Below are positions 7,807 to 16,356 of a stretch of 32,749 nucleotides of DNA, in pieces. Each line of letters opens with the position of its first letter. Positions within the stretch are counted from its first letter, which is position 1. This stretch comes from Clostridia bacterium (GTDB lineage Bacteria > Bacillota > Clostridia > Christensenellales > Aristaeellaceae), in contig JAFUHD010000213.1 of NCBI GenBank assembly GCA_017469025.1, forward strand, positions 1 to 32,749, written 5' to 3'. Below the pieces are notes generated by a model, which did no database searches, had not been told where the DNA came from, and was given only the letters and a program-made list of their open reading frames with translations. A program made the translations under genes and the position numbers.

Positions 7807-8904
7807 TCAGATAATCACACGGTTCCGTCCGGATGTCTTTCCCATATACAGTTTTCTGTCTGCCCGTTCAATGATTGCATCAAGGTCAGACTTAAAATCG
7901 TACTCCTCAACACCCGCTGTTATCGTGATATGGATCGTCTGCCCTTCAAATTCAATTGGAAGATTTTGAATCTTAAGTGCAAGGTCCTGCATGATATTTC
8001 CTGCCACATCCAAATTCATCTGCGGGAAAAAGAGACAGAACTCTTCACCGCCCCAGCGTCCACAGCTGTATTTGTTATCTGAATGATCACGAAAACATTT
8101 TGCCAGCATACGCAGGGTTTCATCCCCGCAGGCATGTCCATATGTATCATTGACCCGTTTAAAAAAGTCTATATCTGCAATTGCAACACAGAACTGCTCA
8201 TCAGGATTTGCTTTCTGAAACAGCACCATTTCATCCCGGATTGAACGCCGGTTCAGCATCTGTGTCAGCGCATCCGTCTCGGCTTCATGCTGCAGCTCCT
8301 GATTATCCAGCAGCAGCTGTCTCTCTGTTTCCTGAATACTCGTGCTGAAAATAATGCAGTTGGTTGCCATTGTAATAAACAGAAGAAGACTGTTAATCGT
8401 CTGATAAAGGATACTCATGCCCGTATCCAGATGAATCATTGGTTCATGTGTCCGGGTATAGTAGAAAAACAGCATCCGGACAGCAACAAGTGCCACAAAG
8501 TACACGATTTTTACAGCCGGCTTCACATAAACCGAAAAGAAGATCAGCATCAGCAGTGGAAGCAGAAAGTGCTGTCCTCCGCTAGACCAGCCGAACGTAT
8601 ACAGATACCAGCTGCACCACAGAATCGTTGTCACCGCATGAATCAGCAGGTTCTGATTCATGCTCATCTGCTTTGCTCCAAGTGTTTCCGCAGTTACACA
8701 GACAAACAGTACAAGAGGAAACCACAGAATCCGGTGATAGATACACATGCTGAGTACTGTAATAATCAGAATTAAAAACCCAAGCTGGGAGTTGTTGCTG
8801 TTAAGTGCCCTTTGGTAATAAAGCGGCATCTTTTCCTTCTGATCTTTCGGTACTTTCTGCCCAATGAATTCCCGAATAAAATGTATCGGACTGTTATGTA
8901 TCAT
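7807..8904 (-). CDS. Membrane diguanylate cyclase (GGDEF)
   Basis: A 365-residue protein. The N-terminal half holds about six hydrophobic helices (for example LGFLILIITVLSMCIYH and IYFVA-type segments), followed by a short coiled stretch (ETERQLLLDNQELQHEAE). The C-terminal GGDEF domain starts DALTQMLNRRSIRDE, with VAIADIDFFKRVNDTYGHACGD and the signature RWGGEEF, so it should make cyclic di-GMP from two GTP. The RxxD inhibitory site expected five residues before GGEEF is replaced by DNKY, so product inhibition is probably absent. ATG 8904 is chosen because GGAG lies 7 nt upstream; a TTG at 8922 is possible. It sits 50 bp after the small hypothetical gene and shares its promoter. No PDE or PilZ gene is near. 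Confidence 0.9.
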   Translation of the reverse strand: MIHNSPIHFIREFIGQKVPKDQKEKMPLYYQRALNSNNSQLGFLILIITVLSMCIYHRILWFPLVLFVCVTAETLGAKQMSMNQNLLIHAVTTILWCSWYLYTFGWSSGGQHFLLPLLMLIFFSVYVKPAVKIVYFVALVAVRMLFFYYTRTHEPMIHLDTGMSILYQTINSLLLFITMATNCIIFSTSIQETERQLLLDNQELQHEAETDALTQMLNRRSIRDEMVLFQKANPDEQFCVAIADIDFFKRVNDTYGHACGDETLRMLAKCFRDHSDNKYSCGRWGGEEFCLFFPQMNLDVAGNIMQDLALKIQNLPIEFEGQTIHITITAGVEEYDFKSDLDAIIERADRKLYMGKTSGRNRVII

Positions 8905-8954
8905 AAAGCTGCTCCAGTTCAATTCTACATCAGTCCAGCAGGCAAACCCAGGCC

Positions 8955-9515
8955 CTACAGTTCAGTCAAAATGGTTCCGTTCAGTCTCGCCTGCTGATAT
9001 ATTTCCTTGCAATAATCAGGAGTATACTTTTCATCCGTTCCTTTTTCATCAATGGCCAGAAGACCATCAGTAATGATCCGTCCCTCAAAGGGAAGCAGTG
9101 TCGTTGCAAGTTGTACTGGTATTTCATTCTTTTCAGTCAGTTCTTCAAGGCTCTGCGTAACCCCGTGAACCAGATAGAGTCTGTCCGGATTATCATATTC
9201 AGCCACAACACTGCCGCTGGGCAAATGCCGGACAATAACCAGTTTCCTGTAAACAAAACGCCTCCAGCTGCGTAGAATAGACTGCTTTTTCTGGCTCATT
9301 TCCGGAGTGCCTGACAGATATTCCGTTAGCAGTTCCGGATGATTTATCCAAATATGAAGCGCTACCTGTATCATCTTATAGTGATCGGTATTTTTACGGT
9401 CTGCAAACCGGCCTGCATCCGGAATGATCCTGTATCTGGAATTGACATAATCCAACAGGTTCAGATAAATATCAAAAAATATATCAGATTCCGGTTTCGT
9501 CAGATGATTTCCCAT
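8955..9515 (-). CDS. Conserved hypothetical protein (186 aa)
   Basis: A soluble protein with no signal peptide. The C-terminal half carries a pattern I associate with small uncharacterised Bacillota proteins, often found near or fused to SEC-C motifs: WRRFVYRKLVIVRHL, then LYLVHGVTQSLEEL and TLLPFEGRIITDGLL. No catalytic motif is visible and I assign no function. ATG 9515 is chosen because GGAG lies 6 nt before it; GTG 9545 and ATG 9527 lie in the same frame. It is the first gene of a unit that continues into the diguanylate cyclase and the broken SEC-C gene. Confidence 0.65.
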   Translation of the reverse strand: MGNHLTKPESDIFFDIYLNLLDYVNSRYRIIPDAGRFADRKNTDHYKMIQVALHIWINHPELLTEYLSGTPEMSQKKQSILRSWRRFVYRKLVIVRHLPSGSVVAEYDNPDRLYLVHGVTQSLEELTEKNEIPVQLATTLLPFEGRIITDGLLAIDEKGTDEKYTPDYCKEIYQQARLNGTILTEL

Positions 9516-9557
9516 TAATATCTCCATTCTGCAGTAAACTGTCACTTTTACTGCTCG

Positions 9558-9585
9558 ATTATATCATATTATGTAATTATTTCAA
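9558..9585 (-). promoter_or_regulatory. Promoter of the hypothetical-GGDEF unit
   Basis: On the minus strand TTGAAA (9585-9580) and TATAAT (9563-9558) are 16 bp apart, about 42 bp before the chosen ATG. Confidence 0.7.
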
Positions 9586-9642
9586 GCCAAAACCAATCAG
9601 AGATTCAATGCTCAAAAGCTGTGTGTTCATACACTGGTCCAT

Positions 9643-10059
9643 TCAGATCAATATACCTGACAGATGATCTATCTCATGCTGAATAATCTGCGCTGCAAAT
9701 CCCGTAAATGCCATCCGCTGTGGCTTCCAGGAAGCGTTCATAAATGACACCTCAATCATCTCATACCGAAGCGTCTGGCGCACTCCATCCAGAGAAAGAC
9801 AGCTTTCTTCCGTCATATAAGGACCTTCCTTCCGAAGAATCTCCGGATTAAACATCAAAAGGGAAAATGGACCACCTGCCGGGTTTACAACAATAATCTT
9901 CTTCCGTACACCAATCATGTTGGCAGCCATCCCTACGCAGCGGTCTGCATTTGCACATAAAGTGTCCTGAAGATCCTGCCCGACCTGCCCGTCCCCCTGC
10001 TGTGCAGGTTCAGACGGTATGCTCAGAAATGCTTCATCTCTGATAATTCTCCTGACCAT
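9643..10059 (-). CDS. def: Peptide deformylase, variant active site
   Basis: A 138-residue peptide deformylase homologue, which would remove formyl groups from nascent N-termini using a metal bound by one Cys and two His. Motif 2 is ESCLS (usually EGCLS, Cys kept) and motif 3 is QHEIDH, intact. Motif 1 reads VGMAANMIG where canonical enzymes have GLAAPQ-G: the catalytic Gln is replaced by Met. I recall a group of short clostridial deformylases with the same AANMIGV, so this is a subfamily trait rather than damage, and the genome probably has a second, canonical Def. ATG 10059 follows AAAGGAGG by 7 nt; an open frame further upstream belongs to the repeated leader. It is a single gene behind that leader. 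Confidence 0.8.
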   Translation of the reverse strand: MVRRIIRDEAFLSIPSEPAQQGDGQVGQDLQDTLCANADRCVGMAANMIGVRKKIIVVNPAGGPFSLLMFNPEILRKEGPYMTEESCLSLDGVRQTLRYEMIEVSFMNASWKPQRMAFTGFAAQIIQHEIDHLSGILI

Positions 10060-10072
10060 CTCGGTTCCTCCT

Positions 10073-10153
10073 TTAATGACATAGTCGTGCTTTCGGCATC
10101 GTATCAATCGCAGTTGTCATGATTTGACAAACCAGCATGAAATGCTGGGCCAT
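10073..10153 (-). repeat. Cys-leader repeat with 26-codon ORF upstream of def
   Basis: A small frame from ATG 10153 to TAA 10073 encodes MAQHFMLVCQ, ending in PKARLCH. Its stop codon abuts the AGGAGG of def, which fits translational coupling. The DNA is nearly identical to copies before the sirtuin gene 8.6 kb away. The 5' part also forms a CCAGCAT-TTC-ATGCTGG hairpin followed by GGTTTGTCA. A degenerate second unit with CTGTCCAAAATGGCAG lies about 89 bp further upstream (to about 10240). Whether the peptide, the RNA fold or the DNA is what is conserved is open. Confidence 0.55.
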
Positions 10154-10813
10154 CTATTTTTTTTATGGTGCAGCTTCGGTTCCTGGCCATGCATCCGGCT
10201 ATCTGCCATTTTGGACAGTCCCGTGCAAAGGTCCATATTCTGCTTTTGATCAGATCAACAACGCATTTTCCGTAATAACAGCCTGTATTTATTTAGCAGA
10301 TGCTTTGGTCTTTCGCCGTCAAACTGCTTCTGCAATCCCTTATATTTTATTGGCTTCCTTCTGAAGCGTCAATAAACGGGCAAATGATTATGTTCTTTAG
10401 CGCTGTTTCCCTGGCTTTCAGTTCATAACCATTGCAGTTATTATCAGCGAACTGAAACCTCTCATTTATATTGCTGATTAATGCATTTTGCATCTCCGGC
10501 ATCTTGTTTGCCTCAATGCTCAGTCCTACTGTACATTCCACCCGTCTTGCTTGACAGGGCTCATTCAATTGCGTATACTTTACATCGTTCCCTGAGTGTG
10601 TACTATATTATCTGTTAAATAAATTTGTAGCTGATACTAACATTTTATCGCATTTTTGATTTATTTCTACAGTTTGCACAGCCCTAAGATATATACTGCT
10701 GATATAAATACATAACAGGCCTTTCTATTGGAATCAGGCGCGTCACCGGGCCCATCATCCGCCGCCAGGAAAAGTTATCTCAGGGGCAATCAGTTTAGCG
10801 AATGGAGGTTTCC
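10154..10813 (+). other. Intergenic region without a convincing gene
   Basis: About 660 bp between the leaders of two divergent genes. The part next to def holds the degenerate leader unit. A 73-codon minus-strand frame (10568-10347) has weak coding character and no ribosome-binding site that I trust. The part from 10570 to 10700 is AT-rich. No good -35/-10 pair could be fixed for the rightward gene, though TATA-rich DNA at 10685-10715 may contain it. Confidence 0.4.
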
Positions 10814-12358
10814 GTGTTGGAAAACGAACATCAGAAAGGTGACTCCTTGATCATTGATCGTGATGCTACGATCAACGTCACGGTAAGCAATCCGCTCGAT
10901 GCGGATGACGTGGAAATTGATCTGTTTCAGGTTTTTCACAATATGGGAAAAACTGCCGGCTTTTACCTCTGGGTACTCGTCCTTTTCGTCGTTATCGGTC
11001 TGTGTGTCCCGGTGATTATGTACCAGTTTGACCGTCCGCCTCTTACTGTCAGTTCGGTTGTTACACTTGACTATTGGGTGGACAAAGGAGACTATCGGTC
11101 ACGTGTTAACGACCTCAGCGCGCCTGACGGCAGCGTACTCGATCTCAATCAGGTTACTTCTTCCTTTGTGCTTCAAAGCGCACTGGATGGACTGGAGCTT
11201 TCTCATCCCATCACCATCGAAAATCTGAGAACCAATATTACGATTCAGAAGGTTCTGACCGAATCCTCCCGCCAGCAGCTGGAACTGCTGACCACAATGA
11301 TCGCAGACAAAAATTCTGCTGCTTACGAACAGCTTCTTTTAATGGAACTGAAGTATAATAATTACTTTGTGGTGACCCTGACAAATGGATTCGGAGAGGA
11401 AGACTCAAGATTCAAAACAAATCTCCGCTACGATGAACTTCAGGTCCTGCTCGACAAGATACTCGCTGCATACAATGACTATCTTGTAGAAACATATGCC
11501 GACCTCAAGCTCCCGGATGATACATTTACATTTATCTCAACTGACAGTTCGGATATCATGCAGCGGATCGACCTGCTGAATACGTCGGTTGATGCACTCT
11601 ATGCCTATTGCGAGGAAGAGCCCGATGACATCCGTGCTTACCGTTCTTCAACGACTGGTTATTCACTGAATGATCTCATAGGCATGCTCGATCTGACCCG
11701 GACAATTGACATTGCATATCTTGAAGCCCATGTCCAGTCAAACGCCATTACAAATGATATTGAAGCTGCACGCCTCAACTATCAGTACCAGCTGAGAAAA
11801 GACCAGCAGCAGCTCGATACGCTGAATATCCTGATCGAATCTGTCAACACAGAACTGGCCAATTACAAAAATGACGAAGTGCTGATCTCCTCACAGGATT
11901 CTGAGACAGTCAGTACGACCAAACAGAATACCTCTTATTATAATTCCCTCATTATTTCCCAGGCAGAAAACTACAGTCAGGCTGCATCGCTTGAGCAGGA
12001 AATCATGGAGATCCAGGCCAAACTGACGCTGCTGGATGCCGATACCTCCAGAGCCGCTTCTGAAGAAACCTCTGAAGAATTTACCCATGTCATTCAGAAG
12101 TGCCAGTCGCTGTACAAAAAGATCTATGATCACATGGATGAACTGTTCCGCAGCGCTTCCTACAGCAATTATGCTCATCATTCCGCAGCCTACGGCACCT
12201 CCCAAGGCTTCTTCAGTGCCAACAGGAAGCGCCTGATGATCGGAGCTGCCATCGGAGCATTTTTGGCCATCATGCTTTGGGGTATGGATGCCCTGATGCA
12301 TGATATCCGTGTAAACAAAGAGAAGTTTCAGCGTCTTTCGGAGGTGAACCGGGCATGA
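10814..12358 (+). CDS. Wzz-like membrane protein 1 (chain-length determinant type)
   Basis: A 514-residue protein with the two-helix topology of polysaccharide co-polymerases: a short cytoplasmic N-terminus ending IDLFQVFHNMGKTAG, a membrane helix at about 50-70 (FYLWVLVLFVVIGLCVPVI), a large extracytoplasmic helical domain rich in Gln and Asp, and a second helix near 475-495 before a short basic tail. The segment before the first helix fits the Wzz N-terminal pattern. Such proteins set chain length or assist export of surface polysaccharide. No tyrosine kinase, phosphatase or polymerase gene is adjacent. The start is GTG 10814, or TTG 10817, behind GGAGG at 10804-10808; the ATG at 10802 has no good ribosome-binding site. 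The stop overlaps the next start (ATGA). Confidence 0.65.
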   Translation: MLENEHQKGDSLIIDRDATINVTVSNPLDADDVEIDLFQVFHNMGKTAGFYLWVLVLFVVIGLCVPVIMYQFDRPPLTVSSVVTLDYWVDKGDYRSRVNDLSAPDGSVLDLNQVTSSFVLQSALDGLELSHPITIENLRTNITIQKVLTESSRQQLELLTTMIADKNSAAYEQLLLMELKYNNYFVVTLTNGFGEEDSRFKTNLRYDELQVLLDKILAAYNDYLVETYADLKLPDDTFTFISTDSSDIMQRIDLLNTSVDALYAYCEEEPDDIRAYRSSTTGYSLNDLIGMLDLTRTIDIAYLEAHVQSNAITNDIEAARLNYQYQLRKDQQQLDTLNILIESVNTELANYKNDEVLISSQDSETVSTTKQNTSYYNSLIISQAENYSQAASLEQEIMEIQAKLTLLDADTSRAASEETSEEFTHVIQKCQSLYKKIYDHMDELFRSASYSNYAHHSAAYGTSQGFFSANRKRLMIGAAIGAFLAIMLWGMDALMHDIRVNKEKFQRLSEVNRA

Positions 12359-13833
12359 AAAAGCAACACTGGTTTCTCAAAATTCTGCTCGTTCTGATCC
12401 TCTGTGGTCTTGCGGGCACCGCACTGGCTGCTTTCCTTTTTCTCAAAAATCCGGATCCTTCGTCAGCCTCTGCTAAAATTGAATTTACATTCAACGGGTC
12501 AACTGATGCCACCGCACCCAACGGACTAATTTACAGTATCAACGAACTGTCTTCAGATGAAGTTTTGAATACTGCTCTCACCAGCGCCGGCATGTCAGAC
12601 CGTTACACGGTTGACGAAGTCCGTTCCGGTCTCAGAATTGCCGGCCAGTATCCTTCAGACCTGCTCGACAAGGTAAATAACTTCATTTCACTCATCAACT
12701 TTGATGCAAATCAGTCGAATCTGTTCAGCACTTTCAATCCTACACTCTTCAATGTTACACTTTATAACAGATTTGATTCAGACATCTCCGAAAGCGATCA
12801 GACCAAACTGCTCGAATCCATTATGAGCACCTACAAGGGTTATTTCCGGGAAAATTATGGTGCATCTCTGAATCTGGATACCTTCAACAGTTCATTCGAC
12901 AGCACAAGCTATGATTACATCCAGCAGCTTGAAATACTGGAACAGCAGATTCGCCTCATTTCAGATTTCAGTCTTGAGATGTACCGTCGTGCACCGACAT
13001 TTATGCTGAACGGAGTCAATTTCAATGACATCGCAGTTCGTCTTCAGAACTTATCCACCTCTTCCATTCCGCAGCTGAGTGCCAACATGTTCCTCAATTC
13101 CCTGGCCAAGAATCCGCAGCGTCTTCTGAACCAGTATCAGTTTTCGCTTCGCAATCTGGTCTATGAGCTCGAAACCAAGCAGAAAAATCTGAATAATCTG
13201 GACACCCTTATTGCATCGTTTGAACGAAACGGTATTGTCTACCTGAGTGCAAATAACTCCTTTACAAAAATCGATGGCAATTCATCTCTGACTTACAATA
13301 CCCTCAACGAGCTTAAGAACAAGCTGATCAGTGATATTTCCGAAGTGACTGCCAATATCACACTCTATCAGACACGCATGAATGATATGTCAAAGCTTTC
13401 CAACATAGCAAAGACGGAAAGTGAACATACCAATTCAGAAATCAATGATACTGGAACTGCTGCATCTGCTGACCCTATTACTTTGGACAATCTGACAGAA
13501 ACCATCGAGGCCGCCGAAGGCGTTTCCGGACGCCAGATTGGCATTCTGCAGCGCCAGATCGATTCAATCAGCAGCGAAAAAGACCGGATTGTTGCTGACT
13601 TCCAGGCCCTGCTGACCGCCTATTCCGACCAGCAGATCAATGACGGTACCGTAACCGTTTCCGACATCAAATACACAACACCGTCGCTTGTTTCCATTGA
13701 TTTCATTAAAAAAGCGATCAAAACAGCTTTCCCATTCTGTGTTGCGGGATTCATTCTCTGTATCCTTTCTATGCTTCCCGAACTCAAAAAGCGTTATTCC
13801 TGGGAAACACTCTCCAAGGATGAAGCTGCCTGA
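12355..13833 (+). CDS. Wzz-like membrane protein 2
   Basis: A 492-residue protein with the same layout as the preceding gene: membrane helix at about 7-28, a long extracytoplasmic region of helices and Asn/Ser-rich linkers, a coiled section around SGRQIGILQRQIDSISSEKD, and a second helix near 458-475 (FPFCVAGFILCILSMLP) before a short cytoplasmic tail. Both proteins have a similar opening beta segment (SSVVTLDY and SAKIEFTF), so they look like diverged paralogues that may form a mixed complex. Translation is coupled to the upstream gene by an ATGA overlap. The unit ends at a strong terminator. A role in surface polysaccharide assembly is inferred from topology and from the adjacent glycosyltransferase remnant. 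Confidence 0.6.
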   Translation: MKKQHWFLKILLVLILCGLAGTALAAFLFLKNPDPSSASAKIEFTFNGSTDATAPNGLIYSINELSSDEVLNTALTSAGMSDRYTVDEVRSGLRIAGQYPSDLLDKVNNFISLINFDANQSNLFSTFNPTLFNVTLYNRFDSDISESDQTKLLESIMSTYKGYFRENYGASLNLDTFNSSFDSTSYDYIQQLEILEQQIRLISDFSLEMYRRAPTFMLNGVNFNDIAVRLQNLSTSSIPQLSANMFLNSLAKNPQRLLNQYQFSLRNLVYELETKQKNLNNLDTLIASFERNGIVYLSANNSFTKIDGNSSLTYNTLNELKNKLISDISEVTANITLYQTRMNDMSKLSNIAKTESEHTNSEINDTGTAASADPITLDNLTETIEAAEGVSGRQIGILQRQIDSISSEKDRIVADFQALLTAYSDQQINDGTVTVSDIKYTTPSLVSIDFIKKAIKTAFPFCVAGFILCILSMLPELKKRYSWETLSKDEAA

Positions 13834-13853
13834 TTTTCCAGTTCAAGCAGAAA

Positions 13854-13881
13854 GCCGTCCCCTGATGGGACGGCTTTTTTT
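13854..13881 (+). terminator. Terminator of the Wzz-like operon
   Basis: GCCGTCCC-CTGAT-GGGACGGC with TTTTTTT lies 20 nt after the second stop codon. Confidence 0.9.
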
Positions 13882-13895
13882 ATAATATTTCCGAA

Positions 13896-14915
13896 TCAGT
13901 TAAAACCTACCACACGGTTCGCTATCCGGTAAAGCAGCTTCGCAACAGCTCTGCCCGGGCGTGTCCGGAAACGCACAATGGTTCCCATTGGCGCATGTGC
14001 CAGTTTCCTGTACAGTTCAGGATTCTTATTCTGTATAAAAGACCACAGTTCATCTTTTTTCCTGAGGCTTTCCTCTGTTCCCGACAGAATCAGCATGATT
14101 GAGGATATTGTCGTGATGATTTCCAGATAATTATACATGTATTTCCTGCAGTGCCGCTCAGGCAGTGCCAGAATATCCACAGACTCGACCATAAGACGAT
14201 TGACGCGAAGCTGCTGGTCAATACGGCGGATCATTACCTGTTCCTGGACTGACTGATCTTCCCTGCCGATATAATAGTGATACAGAACTTCATCCAGATA
14301 ATACAGTGTCTGAACATGCGGCATCGGCACATAGACATACAGATTGTCCACATAAAATGTATGTTTGGGAAGGGACAAGCCGCACTCTATCAGCAGCTCC
14401 CGCCGATATGTAGCCGAATGCATCAAAATATACTGTCCTGTCCGGAGTGAGTGCATGCTCTCCCATGTAAAACGTTTGCCAACCGGCAACGCGTTTGCAT
14501 AACGCATCACATGTTTGTTGGTCACACCCTACTTGTCGTACAGATAATCCGTTATCAGCAGATCTATAGGCGTCTCATCCGGTCCCTGTCCTTTCAAAAC
14601 GGAAAGAACGTGCATCAGCACATCTGAATCAAGCCAGTCATCCGAATCAACTACACGGAAATAGGTTCCTTTTGCATGCAGAAGGCCACACATCACGGCG
14701 TCTCCATGTCCGCCGTTTTCCTTGTGAAGCGCCCGTACAATTCCAGGATATTTCGCTTCATATTCATCTGCAATCGCTGCTGTTCCATCTTTGGAACCGT
14801 CATCAACGACCAGAATTTCAACATCTTCTCCGCCTGGCAGAACGCTTTCGATCGCGTGGCGCATATACGCCTCGGAGTTATAGCATGGAATGGCAACCGA
14901 CAATACTTTATTCAA
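13896..14915 (-). pseudogene. Family-2 glycosyltransferase interrupted by TAG
   Basis: Two frames in the same phase are separated only by a TAG at 14531-14529. The N-terminal piece has the GT-A fold signature: KVLSVAIPCYNSEAYMRHAI, ILVVDDGSKDGT, and VVDSDDWLD with the DxD nucleotide-sugar/metal motif. It ends LYDK, then TAG, then GVTNKHVMRYANALPVGKRF and the normal C-terminal half with PKHTFYVDNLYVYVP and IGREDQSV. The total of about 339 residues is right for this family. TAG is used as an ordinary stop by the permease at 25792, so readthrough is not expected. The start is TTG 14915 behind GGGGTGG; ATG 14951 is an alternative. Without readthrough the N-terminal half alone could fold but would lack the acceptor side. 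Confidence 0.8.
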
Positions 14916-14998
14916 AGAACCACCCCTCAATACTGATAAAGCTATCTCGGACATATTATCCGCTTTTATACACATTTTGTCAAAACAAGCTGCAACAC

Positions 14999-15024
14999 AA
15001 AACGGCTCCGTCTAAACGGAGCCG
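14999..15024 (-). terminator. Terminator after the antiporter gene
   Basis: On the minus strand CGGCTCCGT-TTAG-ACGGAGCCG is a perfect 9-bp stem followed by TTTTG, 16 nt beyond the antiporter stop. Confidence 0.85.
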
Positions 15025-15039
15025 CAATTTAATAAGCGA

Positions 15040-16341
15040 TCAACGCCTGTCCGTTGTCTGGAAACGTTCACGATCCTGCTTGTGGGCCGGAATCGGCGCA
15101 ATTTCGCCAGCATCACGGAGTGCATTGCGCGTCATCAATGGACCAACCATCTCATAAATCAAAACGCCAAAGAGCGTGACATTCCGGATAATGGATGCCG
15201 TTGTACCGCCGAGTGCTGCTGCCTGATTGACCATACCAAGAGCGACGCCCGCCTGCGGCAGAAGTGTTATGCCCAGATATTTGACGACATTCTGCGGACA
15301 GTTCATGGCCTGCGCGCTCAGCCTGGCTCCCATGTATTTACCAAATGAACGTGAGAGAATATAGGTGATGCCGATCAGTACATAAACCGGATTGCTGAAT
15401 ACATTCAGTTCGAGTGCTGCACCACTCAGCACAAAGAATGTCGCATTTAAGGGCGCAGTCCATTTTTCAGAACGGCGCATAATGTCTCCGGAATACTCAC
15501 TGGTATTGCAGAATACCGTTCCCAGCATCATGCAGACCAGGAGGGCTGAGAAGGAAATTTCCGCAGGACCGACCGGAATCTTCAGATAGGAGAGTGCGAT
15601 GGTCATCAGCACAAAGGAAATCGTCATGGACAGACGATTGGAGTTTGAGTAGAAAAGTTTTTCGATTTTTGAAAGAACAAAACCAAGTCCGCCGCCAAGC
15701 AGCAGCGAGAAGAAGATCTCCAGAATTGGATTCACAATAATGGAGATGACATCCAGATTTCCTACCTGCATTGCCTGGGCAATACCAAAGGAAATTGAAA
15801 AGACCACAAGACCTACCGCATCATCCAATGCAACAATTGGAAGCAGCAACCGTGTCAGGGGACCGTCGGCCTTATACTGACGAACAACCATCAGCGTGGC
15901 GGCCGGTGCAGTAGCTGAAGCAATTGCACCAAGAACAATTGCTACTGTCATCGGCAGAACACTTTCACCCAAAACAAAATGGAGCGCAATCAGTACTATA
16001 TCAACAATCAGTGAGGCCACAACTGCCTGCACAATACCGATAACTGTTGCCGCCTTCCCCGTATGTTTGAGTTCCTCCAGACGGAATTCACTGCCAATGG
16101 AAAATGCAATAAATCCAAGCGCTGTCTGGTTGATTATATTAACAGACTGAATATCCTGATATGTTGAAAAACCAACGCCTTTTAAACCAAACCTGCCAAT
16201 ACCATATGGTCCTATAATCAGGCCGGCAATCAGAAAGGCCGTAACATCCGGGAAATTCAGTCCGGCCTTCTTGAATACACGTGTCAGCATCAATCCTGCA
16301 AACAGTGCAATTGCTACTGACAGGAATATTTTCATTTCCAT
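15040..16341 (-). CDS. Cation:proton antiporter (CPA2 / Na_H_Exchanger)
   Basis: A 433-residue polytopic protein with about 12 membrane helices, of the monovalent cation:proton antiporter-2 family. PDVTAFLIAGLIIGPYGIG is the typical first repeat, and LDDAVGLVVF carries the paired Asp of electrogenic exchangers. It should exchange Na+ or K+ for H+ across the cytoplasmic membrane; ion choice cannot be read. The C-terminus is short, with no TrkA-N or RCK domain, so a separate regulatory subunit is possible. ATG 16341 follows AAAGGG by 7 nt. It is the last gene of a leftward cluster sirtuin-rarA-small ORF, directly behind the TAA of the 85-codon ORF, and ends at a terminator. Confidence 0.9.
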   Translation of the reverse strand: MEMKIFLSVAIALFAGLMLTRVFKKAGLNFPDVTAFLIAGLIIGPYGIGRFGLKGVGFSTYQDIQSVNIINQTALGFIAFSIGSEFRLEELKHTGKAATVIGIVQAVVASLIVDIVLIALHFVLGESVLPMTVAIVLGAIASATAPAATLMVVRQYKADGPLTRLLLPIVALDDAVGLVVFSISFGIAQAMQVGNLDVISIIVNPILEIFFSLLLGGGLGFVLSKIEKLFYSNSNRLSMTISFVLMTIALSYLKIPVGPAEISFSALLVCMMLGTVFCNTSEYSGDIMRRSEKWTAPLNATFFVLSGAALELNVFSNPVYVLIGITYILSRSFGKYMGARLSAQAMNCPQNVVKYLGITLLPQAGVALGMVNQAAALGGTTASIIRNVTLFGVLIYEMVGPLMTRNALRDAGEIAPIPAHKQDRERFQTTDRR

Positions 16342-16356
16342 GAAATAACCCTTTCT

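Noticed and set aside
7223..7969. Plus-strand open frame of 248 codons
   Set aside because: The opposite strand carries recognisable SEC-C and GGDEF coding sequence through the same region; the plus frame lacks a ribosome-binding site and motif.
10347..10568. Minus-strand 73-codon frame in the def/Wzz gap
   Set aside because: No convincing ribosome-binding site, no family match I know, and weak codon character; left as unassigned intergenic DNA.
14526..14534. Genome-wide TAG recoding to explain the split glycosyltransferase
   Set aside because: The permease gene at 25792 ends with TAG at the expected place, directly before its partner's start, so TAG acts as a normal stop.
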